Made by a program: the position numbers and the translations under genes. DNA of 5,138 bases from Pseudomonadota bacterium (GTDB lineage: Bacteria; Pseudomonadota; Alphaproteobacteria; Rhizobiales; Kaistiaceae): the NCBI GenBank assembly GCA_023433185.1, contig JAEZEN010000410.1, positions 1 through 5,138 on the forward strand. The letters run 5' to 3'. This document shows positions 1-5,138 of this stretch, piece by piece. The first letter of the stretch is position 1, and each line of letters begins with the position of its first letter. Under the pieces are notes generated by a model. The model was not told the DNA's origin, searched no databases, and saw only the letters and a list, made by a program, of their open reading frames with translations.

Positions 1-102
1 CTGATACACGACCGGAACGGCAGCGATCCCGGCAAGGCCAAGGTCTTCGCCAAGGTCGAGGTCGGCCTCGACCTCGACCACGGCGTCTTCATCGTGATCT
101 GA
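1..102 (+). CDS. C-terminal end of a possible RTX/hemolysin-type calcium-binding secreted protein (partial)
   Basis: Frame 1 is open from the left edge and ends at TGA 100-102, giving 33 residues that include the stretch HDRNGSDPGKAKVFAKVE and finish in the hydrophobic tail GVFIVI. A D-x-N/D-G-S turn, then a short strand with an F/I-A-K/x-V/L segment, then a terminal hydrophobic motif near DFxVI, is typical of the last residues of RTX-repeat proteins exported by type I secretion. Here the usual terminal Asp-Phe is replaced by Val-Phe. No RTX nonapeptide repeat (GGxGxDxUx) falls inside the window, so the family call rests on the tail pattern alone. It is the only plus-strand gene supported here. 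It converges on the methyltransferase gene and overlaps it by 14 bp. The tail of some other beta-rich protein would also fit. Confidence 0.45.
   Translation: MIHDRNGSDPGKAKVFAKVEVGLDLDHGVFIVI
53..74. terminator. GC-rich inverted repeat at the convergent gene ends (candidate terminator without a T-tract)
   Basis: AGGTCGAGG (53-61) and CCTCGACCT (66-74) are perfect 9-bp inverted arms around the 4-nt loop TCGG. For the minus-strand unit, the stem begins 14 nt past the methyltransferase stop codon, where a terminator would be expected. For the plus-strand gene it lies inside the last codons. Neither side carries a run of T, so it is not a canonical intrinsic terminator. It could instead be a processing or 3'-end stability hairpin. 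It may also be a by-product of alternating Val/Glu/Leu/Asp codons. Confidence 0.3.
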
Positions 103-988
103 GGCGGTTGGGCAGGATCGAGGTCGCCGGGTTGCGCTTCACGAAGCTCATCCGGAGCAGGCAGATCGCGTCGAGCTTGAAGGCCATGGCGCAGACCCGC
201 AGGTAGCGGAGGTGCTCGGTGACGGCGTCCTCGCCGACCATCGCCACGGCCTGCTCGCGGCATGCCATGAGGTTGCGCTCCCAGGCGACCAGCGTGCGGG
301 CATAGTGCTCGCGGTCGTTGCGGAGCGCGACCAGCTCGAACGCCGGATCGGCGGCGGCGATCGGCTCGTGGATCAGCGGCAGTTCGCTCTCGCGGAAGAT
401 GCGCTCTGCGATGAACGGCGGCAGCGTGATGCCCGAGGCCGAGTAGGCGATGGTCTGGAGCGACAGCCGGCCGCCCTGGACCAGCGCCCGGTCGCAGAAC
501 GCGAAGAATTCCCGATAGGCGTCGAGCTTGGCCTCCGGCGAAAGCCCGGGCCGCGCGAAGTGCTCGAAGGCGCCGACCGAGATGATCGCGTCATAGGGCG
601 CCTCCGGCACATGGTCGCGCCAGCTCTCCTCGCGGATCTGCACGCCGGGCGGCACATGGGCGCGCCCCCATTCGGCCTGCGAGGCGCTGAGGGTGAGGCC
701 GACGGCGCTCTCCACCCCGGCGTGGCCGACGAGCCGCCGGAGCATCGCCCCCCAGCCGCAGCCGACGTCGAGGACGCGTCTCTTGCCGGCCGCGCCCGCC
801 GCGGCGATGTGATGGTCGAGCTTGCGCGTCTGCGCGGCGTCGAGGTCGTCGTCGCCCTCGAACAGGGCCGCGGAATAGATGCGCTCCGACCCGAGCCAGA
901 GGCCGAAGAAATCGTCGCTGAGATCGTAGTGATGCTGGATCGCCGCGGCAGTGGCGCCGATGCTCTCAGCCTCTTGCACTCCGGTCAT
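89..988 (-). CDS. Cyclopropane-fatty-acyl-phospholipid synthase-like SAM-dependent methyltransferase
   Basis: This 299-residue protein belongs to the CFAS/mycolic-acid cyclopropane synthase family, cytoplasmic or membrane-peripheral enzymes that transfer a methylene or methyl group from S-adenosylmethionine to unsaturated lipid acyl chains. Visible motifs are HHYDLSDDFF (residues 19-28), the SAM-binding loop VLDVGCGWG (72-80), GLTLSASQ (97-104), GAFEHF (139-144) and HYARTL (228-233). The size matches the mycobacterial type, without the extra N-terminal domain of E. coli CFAS. Two residues that hold the catalytic bicarbonate differ: the usual Cys of the YSCA segment is Ala40, and the usual His of the LHT segment is Gln178. 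Glu142 and Tyr229 are retained. Substrate and product are therefore uncertain, and simple methylation or another acceptor is possible. The ATG at 988 is preferred over an in-frame GTG at 1021 because AAGGGAG precedes it and the family homology begins soon after. It is the last gene of the minus-strand series. Confidence 0.88.
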   Translation of the reverse strand: MTGVQEAESIGATAAAIQHHYDLSDDFFGLWLGSERIYSAALFEGDDDLDAAQTRKLDHHIAAAGAAGKRRVLDVGCGWGAMLRRLVGHAGVESAVGLTLSASQAEWGRAHVPPGVQIREESWRDHVPEAPYDAIISVGAFEHFARPGLSPEAKLDAYREFFAFCDRALVQGGRLSLQTIAYSASGITLPPFIAERIFRESELPLIHEPIAAADPAFELVALRNDREHYARTLVAWERNLMACREQAVAMVGEDAVTEHLRYLRVCAMAFKLDAICLLRMSFVKRNPATSILPNRLRSR

Positions 989-992
989 GATG

Positions 993-999
993 CTCCCTT
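993..999 (-). promoter_or_regulatory. Ribosome binding site of the methyltransferase gene
   Basis: On the minus strand AAGGGAG lies 4 nt before the ATG at 988. This purine-rich match to the anti-Shine-Dalgarno sequence decides for that start over the upstream in-frame GTG at 1021, which has no comparable site. Confidence 0.55.
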
Positions 1000-1040
1000 T
1001 CCGTCCCGCCGACACTGGCACACACCGCGCATTTCAGGAA

Positions 1041-1060
1041 GGCGGATCGGTCAGTCCGCC
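1041..1060 (-). repeat. Short inverted repeat spanning the stop codon of the HXXEE gene
   Basis: GGCGGA (1041-1046) and TCCGCC (1055-1060) are perfect 6-bp arms around an 8-nt loop, and the TGA of the HXXEE gene (1051-1053) sits in that loop. In the transcript this would form a small hairpin in the 62-bp gap before the methyltransferase start. No T-run follows it, so termination is unlikely. A weak attenuating or mRNA-processing role, or chance in GC-rich DNA, are the options. Confidence 0.25.
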
Positions 1061-1650
1061 GCACGCAGCCGGCGCGCGCGACGGAGCACATGGGCGGCAA
1101 GCGCGGCATGGAGGACCACCGCGGCGCCGAGGCCGACGGCATGCTGCACGATGGTGACGCCGGGCGTCCCCGAGACCGCGACGAGACCCCAGATCGACAG
1201 CGGCAGGAACAGAAGGACCGCGGTGACCAGGCCCGGATTGTAGGCGCGCTTCGCCACCGCGGCGACGATGTGGACGACGGCGTTGACCAGCATCAGGTAG
1301 ATCGCGATCAGCCCCCATCCGATGGCGACGAAGCGGGCAAGATAGATCGACAGGAGGTCGACGCCCCAGACCAGCGGGACATTGACGACCACCACGGCCA
1401 GCGTCGTCAGGGCATCGGGAACGCCGGCGACGCTGCGGTTGATGTAGCGGCGGAAGCGGTCGCCGGCATGCTCCTCGACCTGGTGCAGCATGTAGGTGGG
1501 GAGCTGGAGATAGACCGCGACCATGGCCCAGCTCCACTGCCCGCCCAAGAGCGGCAGCACCGCGAGGAGGAAGAGGCCGGCGACGAGCCCGGCATACATC
1601 CAGTTCCTGTAGAACCACAGTTTCGCGGCGATCGCGACGAGGCGCAGCAT
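1051..1650 (-). CDS. HXXEE domain-containing multi-pass membrane protein
   Basis: This is a 199-residue, strongly hydrophobic protein of the HXXEE family, whose biochemical function is not established. The naming motif is His56-Gln-Val-Glu-Glu60, just after a hydrophobic segment. Other features match the family: Asn123 and His127 in a later membrane segment, and the YNPG turn at 137-140. About five to six hydrophobic stretches are visible, near 19-35, 40-55, 80-95, 100-130, 140-160 and 163-190, so it is an inner-membrane protein. The arrangement of His, Glu, Asn and His inside the membrane suggests an intramembrane metal or catalytic site; this is inference. The start is an ATG only 6 bp after the extensin stop, with a weak AGG directly before it, so translational coupling with the upstream gene is likely. 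The C-terminus is basic (RRARRLR) and ends in a small hairpin region at the DNA level. Confidence 0.85.
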   Translation of the reverse strand: MLRLVAIAAKLWFYRNWMYAGLVAGLFLLAVLPLLGGQWSWAMVAVYLQLPTYMLHQVEEHAGDRFRRYINRSVAGVPDALTTLAVVVVNVPLVWGVDLLSIYLARFVAIGWGLIAIYLMLVNAVVHIVAAVAKRAYNPGLVTAVLLFLPLSIWGLVAVSGTPGVTIVQHAVGLGAAVVLHAALAAHVLRRARRLRAAD

Positions 1651-1656
1651 CCTGCG

Positions 1657-2580
1657 CTACTCGTCCATCTGGTCATCGCCGGCTTCCCGGATGTCGTCCC
1701 TCCCGGCGGCGGTGAAGAACGGCGAACCCTCGTAGGTGGGCGCGACCGGGGTGATCAGCACCTGCTCCGGCATCCGGGCGAGCGGCGACGCGCCATCGCC
1801 GGAATAGGCCGTGGCGCTCATCATCACATCGTAGCGCGGCTGCCCTGGAATGGCGGCATAGCGGGTGCCGTCATAGGGCGGGCGGGCCGGCGGCGTGATG
1901 TTGAGGCGCGGCTTGCAGTACTTGTAGGTGCCCTTCTCGCCGTGGCGGGCCAGATCGACGTGGAAATGGTCGGCATGGTAGGCGGCGCCCGGTCCGAGCG
2001 TGGTATTGAAGGTGGCGCAGGCGCTGGCGAAGATCTCGCGAAGGAACTCGCGCTCGTCGGGCTGGCCGTTCCACCCCGCCTTGACGGTGACGACCCGGCC
2101 GGTGGCGAGGACGAAGCCGGAAATGTCGAGCGCGTTGCCGAAGGCATGCTCGGACAGCTCGGCGCCGCGCTTGCTGTTGCGGGTTCGGCAGCTATAGGCG
2201 GACATCTGCCTGATCTCGACGATCGGCATGCCGAAATAGGCGAACGAGGCTGGCTGCACCGAGTTGCGCATCCAGTATTCGAGCGCGGTGGTGACCGGGC
2301 AGCCGAGCGTCGCGTCGGGGCCGATGCCGATGGTCCCCTCCTGGAGCGCCGCGACGGCGAGCGGGTAGCCGACGCCGCAGCTGCCCCTGTCGTTGATCGG
2401 CTTCACCTGGCGCACGAAGTAGGATTGCGGCTTCTGCGCCATGCAGGCGCGCTCGGCCTGCTGGCGCCAGGATTCCCGGCCCCCTCCCCCGAGGAAATTG
2501 AACGCGCAGCCGGCGACCAGCAAGGAGAGGCCGACGACCACCGCCGGATACGCAACGCGACGGGACATGGCCGGCAGCAT
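1657..2580 (-). CDS. Extensin-family lipoprotein, predicted M15-like zinc peptidase
   Basis: This 307-residue protein has a basic N-terminus, a hydrophobic segment (9-22) and the lipobox LVAG-Cys25, so it is probably an exported lipoprotein. The extensin-like C-terminal domain spans about residues 43-225. It carries SEHAFGNALD (143-152), a full SxHxxGxAxD motif giving zinc ligands His145 and Asp152. It also carries Asp204-His-Phe-His207, the counterpart of the ExxH pair that supplies the catalytic acid and third zinc ligand in VanX/M15 peptidases. Cysteines at 46, 68, 94, 131, 188 and 222 may form disulfides in the periplasm. A peptidoglycan-cleaving role is inferred from this fold, not demonstrated. 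Residues about 226-307 form a proline-rich, low-homology tail of unknown purpose. ATG 2580 is preferred to the in-frame ATG at residue 5 because AGGA lies 10 nt upstream of it. The stop is 6 bp before the HXXEE gene. Confidence 0.9.
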   Translation of the reverse strand: MLPAMSRRVAYPAVVVGLSLLVAGCAFNFLGGGGRESWRQQAERACMAQKPQSYFVRQVKPINDRGSCGVGYPLAVAALQEGTIGIGPDATLGCPVTTALEYWMRNSVQPASFAYFGMPIVEIRQMSAYSCRTRNSKRGAELSEHAFGNALDISGFVLATGRVVTVKAGWNGQPDEREFLREIFASACATFNTTLGPGAAYHADHFHVDLARHGEKGTYKYCKPRLNITPPARPPYDGTRYAAIPGQPRYDVMMSATAYSGDGASPLARMPEQVLITPVAPTYEGSPFFTAAGRDDIREAGDDQMDE

Positions 2581-2590
2581 GCCGGGGATT

Positions 2591-2594
2591 TCCT
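2591..2594 (-). promoter_or_regulatory. Probable ribosome binding site of the extensin-family gene
   Basis: On the minus strand AGGA lies 10 nt before the ATG at 2580. It favours this start over the ATG four codons downstream, which would leave a 22-nt gap. The 45-bp intergenic stretch 2581-2625 is locally AT-rich and includes TTGACC, a -35-like hexamer, but no matching -10 box at proper spacing is seen, so no promoter is called. Confidence 0.4.
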
Positions 2595-2625
2595 AAGGAA
2601 TGGTCAAATTTGTGTTGCGATGCGT

Positions 2626-3825
2626 TCACACGAGCACGGCGTCGACCGGCCGGCGCAGCGAGCGCGGCATGGCAGGCCCCTGGCCGAAGCGCAGGACGAG
2701 GTCCGGCCGCCGTCCCGCGATGCCGAGCTCGGCGGCCAGCTTCTCCCGCACCGCCGGCACCTCGACCGCCTGGTTGATGAAGGCGTGCCGGAGGCCGAGC
2801 ACCGTCGCCTCGAGCGCGAAGCGCTGGTAGCTCCGGCCGCATTCGACCCAGTGCGCCGGGTCGGCGCGACGCCCGACCAGGACCAGGATGCCGGCGGAGC
2901 TGCGCACCTGCACGGCGCACTTTTCGGCCTCCGCGCGGGGCGAGGCGACGAAGCCGAAGACCAGCCGCCCGAGCCAGGGCGGCACCGAGGGATTGCCGGT
3001 CGCGCCGCTGAAGAGACCGTCCCCGGTCCGCAGCGCCTCGGCCCGATCGAATCGGATCCAGCGCTTCAGTTCGGCGATGAAGGCCGGGTCGGCGAACTGG
3101 GCGTCATTGCCCTCGACCACGAGGCCGAGGACCGCCTCGATGCGTGCCGGCTCGGTGATCATGATCACGTCGACGGCCTCGCTCTGCGCCGCCGCAGCGA
3201 GCCGGGCCACCATCTCCGCCGGCAGCGGCCCGCCTTAATAGACGGCGCGCGACACGCCGCGCTCCGGGATCGCCCTGAACGCAGGCGTCTCGCGGGCCGG
3301 CGCCGGCGACAGGCCAATGCGGACACCGCCGTCGCCTGCGGCCATGAACGCCGCCTCCCCTGAGAGGCCGCGCGCCGCGGCCGCCACGACCAGGTTCTCC
3401 GTGGCGCAGCCGAGCGTGCAGAAGAGATGGTGGTCGTCGGGGTCGACGACCGGCGTCCGCCGGGTCACGTCCGGCAGGATGTCGATCGCCCCGTCGCCGA
3501 TGCGGAACTTCCACGGCTGCGTGTTGTGACTGTTGGCGGCAAGGGTGGCGTAGCGCACCAGATCGCGGGGCGCGGCATCGGCGGGAAGAGGTGCCCGGAG
3601 GGCATCGGCGGCAGCATCATAGGTGTTCACGCCGTCATCCTCCTGTTGCCCGCAGACCAGCGCCGCGGCACCGCCGACGAGGCCGATGGCCGTCGCTCCG
3701 ACGAATAGCCGCCGCCGACTGATCAAGGGTCCGCACAATGCCCGGTTCCGCTGCCAACTGGCGGAAGGCTGGACCATCGCGGCGGGGTCGGCCTTGATCT
3801 CGCGCAATCCCGGGCGACGCGCCAC
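2626..3825 (-). pseudogene. Acg-type FMN-binding nitroreductase with Tat signal, interrupted by an in-frame TAA
   Basis: One reading frame of about 399 codons is split by TAA at 3235-3237 into an N-terminal part (3235-3825, 196 residues) and a C-terminal part (2626-3213 from the next ATG, 195 residues). The N-terminal part holds the twin-arginine motif SRRRLF (36-41) before a hydrophobic segment, and NSHNTQPW (98-105), an FMN-contacting signature. The C-terminal part holds the second half of the fold, including GRSYQRFALEATVLG and a late LRFG segment. No base is gained or lost: the stop stands where relatives read roughly Tyr-Asp-Gly-Arg-Pro-Leu, here Tyr-stop-Gly-Gly-Pro-Leu. Each half lacks part of the flavin site, so single-chain function should be lost unless the stop is read through, the halves reassociate, or the base call is wrong. 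The first codon is uncertain: GTG 3825, ATG 3777 or TTG 3726, the last giving the most typical Tat signal length. The 33 residues before SRRRLF show no recognisable family features. Confidence 0.8.
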
Positions 3826-3837
3826 GGCATCGTGCCC

Positions 3838-4758
3838 CTATAGGACGAGGACGCCGTGATGCTTGGCCTTGTCGTCGGGCTCGACGTGGATGGTGATCAT
3901 CGCGTCGGGGACGGCGGTCCGCAGCGCCTTCTCGATGCGGTCGCAGATGTCGTGCGCCTCCGAGACCGGCATCGCGCCGTCGACCACCAGGTGGAAGTCG
4001 ATGAAGGTGACGCTGCCGGCATGGCGGGTGCGCAGGTCGTGGGCCTCGATGGTGCCCTCGGCATGGGTCGAGATCACCCCGCGGATCGAGGCGAGGGTCT
4101 TCTCCGGCACCGCCTCGTCCATGAGGCCGCCGAGCGATTCGCGGATGAGGCGCCAGCCGGCCCACAGGATGTTGACCGCGACGATTGCGGCGAGGATCGG
4201 ATCGAGCGCCGCGATGCCGGTCCCGTAGGCGGCGACGAGGCCGACGATGACGCCGACCGAGGTGACGACATCGGTGAGGAGATGCTTGCCGTCGGCGACC
4301 AGTGCCGGCGAACGCCGCCGGCGCCCCTCGCGGATCAGGAACCAGCTCCAGAGGCCGTTGACGATCGAGGCCACCGCCGAGATGGCGAGGCCCTCGACCG
4401 GTGCATCGAACATGCGCGGCGACAGGAAGGCGGCCCAGGCCTCGCGCAGGATGAGGATCGCGGCGACGATGATCAGCACGCCCTCGAGCACCACGGAGAA
4501 ATACTCCGCCTTGTGATGACCGTAGGGATGATTGGCATCGGCCGGCCGCGCACTGTAGGTGATCGCGATCAGCGCCGCGGTGGACGCCGCGACGTTGACG
4601 ATCGACTCGAGCGCGTCGGAGAACAGCGCCACGCTGCCGGTGAGGTGCCAGGCGAGCAACTTCATGGCGAGCACGGCGATGCCGATCCCGACGCTGATCG
4701 CGGCGATGGTGCGGATGCCGAGCGTTGAGCCCACCCCGGCCGATGGCGTCGTCGTCAT
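3838..4758 (-). CDS. Cation diffusion facilitator (CDF) family divalent metal transporter
   Basis: This 306-residue inner-membrane protein has six predicted helices (residues about 17-205) followed by the cytoplasmic CDF dimerisation domain. Family members export Zn, Fe, Mn, Co or Cd by proton antiport. Signatures are SDALESIVN in TM2 (47-55), HPYGHHKAEYFS after it (77-88) and His159-xxx-Asp163 in TM5. The C-terminal domain has His240, His256, His269 and His291, at positions that bind bridging metals in the FieF/YiiP type. An ungapped alignment of TM2 with FieF, from memory, places Glu51 and Asn55 where FieF has Asp45 and Asp49. The transport site would then be Glu-Asn-His-Asp, so metal preference cannot be assigned. 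The ATG at 4758 lies 17 bp after the decarboxylase stop, within a 15-bp tandem duplication, and no strong ribosome binding site is seen. Translation is probably coupled to the upstream gene. The stop is 12 bp before the nitroreductase reading frame. Confidence 0.93.
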   Translation of the reverse strand: MTTTPSAGVGSTLGIRTIAAISVGIGIAVLAMKLLAWHLTGSVALFSDALESIVNVAASTAALIAITYSARPADANHPYGHHKAEYFSVVLEGVLIIVAAILILREAWAAFLSPRMFDAPVEGLAISAVASIVNGLWSWFLIREGRRRRSPALVADGKHLLTDVVTSVGVIVGLVAAYGTGIAALDPILAAIVAVNILWAGWRLIRESLGGLMDEAVPEKTLASIRGVISTHAEGTIEAHDLRTRHAGSVTFIDFHLVVDGAMPVSEAHDICDRIEKALRTAVPDAMITIHVEPDDKAKHHGVLVL

Positions 4759-4787
4759 GCTCAGTCAGCCATTGCTCAGTCAGCCAT
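4758..4787. repeat. Perfect 15-bp tandem duplication at the decarboxylase/CDF junction
   Basis: TGCTCAGTCAGCCAT occurs at 4758-4772 and again at 4773-4787 with no mismatch. Read on the minus strand, each copy is ATG GCT GAC TGA GCA. The right-hand copy encodes the last residues Met-Ala-Asp and the stop of the decarboxylase. The left-hand copy repeats them in the same frame and forms a three-codon ORF, Met-Ala-Asp-stop, immediately before the CDF start codon. Confidence 0.95.
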
Positions 4788-5138
4788 CGTCTCGACCGAG
4801 GCCAGGCTCTCCGCCGGGCCGGCGTCGGCAAAGGGCGTCCGCACCTCGACGAAGGTGTCGGGGTAGAAGCCGTTGAACCGTGTTCGCAGCGCCAGCGAAT
4901 AGGCGCCGATATGGCCGATCTCGATCCAGTCGCCGGTGTCGACGTTCTGGGGGAGGTAGAACGGCCGCGAGAGGATGTCGACGGAGTCGCAGGTCGCCCC
5001 GCACACCTTGAAGGCGGCGAGTTCGCTCGAGCCGCCGCGTTTCCGCCGCGCCGGGTCGGGCAGAAGGCGCGCCGGCAGCGTGATCTTGCCGGTCCACGAA
5101 TCCGACAGCGACGCCCAGATGCCGTCATTGATGTAGAG
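4776..5138 (-). CDS. Type III PLP-dependent decarboxylase (ornithine/lysine decarboxylase family), C-terminal third, partial
   Basis: The frame is open from the right edge and gives the final 120 residues. The N-terminal barrel that binds PLP by its lysine lies outside the window. Visible ODC-family marks are YINDGIW (fragment residues 2-8), GATCDSVD (47-54) with the active-site Cys50 and substrate-contacting Asp51 that complete the partner subunit's site, GDWIEIGHIGAYS (69-81) with the phosphate-binding Tyr80, and FNGF (88-91). The usual Pro of the GPxCDS motif is Ala48. The enzyme decarboxylates ornithine to putrescine, or lysine to cadaverine, in the cytosol; the substrate-choosing residues are not visible. 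The C-terminus ends in Met-Ala-Asp inside a tandem duplication. The CDF gene follows after 17 bp, and this gene is the first one visible in the series. Confidence 0.92.
   Translation of the reverse strand, partial: LYINDGIWASLSDSWTGKITLPARLLPDPARRKRGGSSELAAFKVCGATCDSVDILSRPFYLPQNVDTGDWIEIGHIGAYSLALRTRFNGFYPDTFVEVRTPFADAGPAESLASVETMAD

Noticed and set aside
212..1243. Plus-strand open frame of 343 codons over the methyltransferase gene
   Set aside because: It is antisense to a clear CFAS-family protein, with low-complexity Arg/Ala/Glu composition and no family features.
1034..1618. Minus-strand open frame of 194 codons in another frame of the HXXEE gene
   Set aside because: The competing frame gives a clean membrane protein with the HXXEE motif, while this one gives an Arg/Pro-rich shadow.
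2600..2625. Possible promoter in the AT-richer gap before the extensin-family gene
   Set aside because: TTGACC resembles a -35 box, but no acceptable -10 box lies 16-18 bp downstream before the start codon.
1090..3363. Plus-strand open frame of 757 codons running antisense to four genes
   Set aside because: It is opposite recognisable minus-strand genes (HXXEE, extensin-family and nitroreductase) and runs across their gaps. Its product is Arg/Gly/Asp/His-rich with no motif, typical of stop-poor antisense frames in GC-rich DNA.
3856..4728. Plus-strand open frame of 290 codons over the CDF gene
   Set aside because: It is antisense to a well-conserved transporter, and its Asp/His/Gly-rich product mirrors the hydrophobic codons of the real gene.
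3635..5128. Minus-strand open frame of 497 codons over the decarboxylase, CDF and nitroreductase start
   Set aside because: It is in a different frame from three recognised genes on the same strand. The product is Arg/Pro/Ala-rich without domains.
1..5138. A defence system, toxin-antitoxin pair, mobile element or CRISPR array
   Set aside because: No nuclease, transposase, integrase or toxin-like gene, terminal repeats or spaced repeats were seen. The genes are metabolic, transport and envelope functions.

Overview
The window is GC-rich DNA, and its gene content and codon usage suggest an alphaproteobacterium, probably of the Rhizobiales/Rhodospirillales type. The indicators are an extensin-like lipoprotein, an alphaproteobacterial-style ornithine decarboxylase C-terminus and an Acg-type nitroreductase. 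This assignment is inference; no taxonomic marker gene is present. There are no RNA genes, insertion sequences, CRISPR arrays or phage genes.

Almost everything lies on the minus strand as one closely packed series read from right to left. It starts with the C-terminal third of a type III PLP-dependent (ornithine/lysine family) decarboxylase that runs off the right edge (4776-5138). Next come a cation diffusion facilitator (3838-4758), an Acg-type nitroreductase broken by an in-frame TAA (2626-3825), an extensin-family lipoprotein with a complete M15-like zinc-peptidase motif (1657-2580), a small HXXEE membrane protein (1051-1650) and a cyclopropane-fatty-acid-synthase-like methyltransferase (89-988). 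Gaps between genes are 6 to about 62 bp, so a single polycistronic unit is plausible. Its promoter would lie upstream of the decarboxylase, outside the window. At the left edge, the last 33 codons of a plus-strand gene converge on the methyltransferase and overlap its 3' end by 14 bp. That tail resembles the C-terminus of RTX/hemolysin-type calcium-binding secreted proteins.

Functionally, the unit mixes polyamine synthesis and metal export with three envelope-directed proteins: a peptidoglycan-type peptidase, a multi-pass membrane protein and a lipid-modifying methyltransferase. A shared envelope or stress role is a reasonable inference but is not shown by the sequence. The points most worth a second look are the nonsense codon in the nitroreductase, a perfect 15-bp tandem duplication at the decarboxylase/CDF junction that duplicates a stop codon, and non-standard active-site residues in both the CDF transporter and the methyltransferase.
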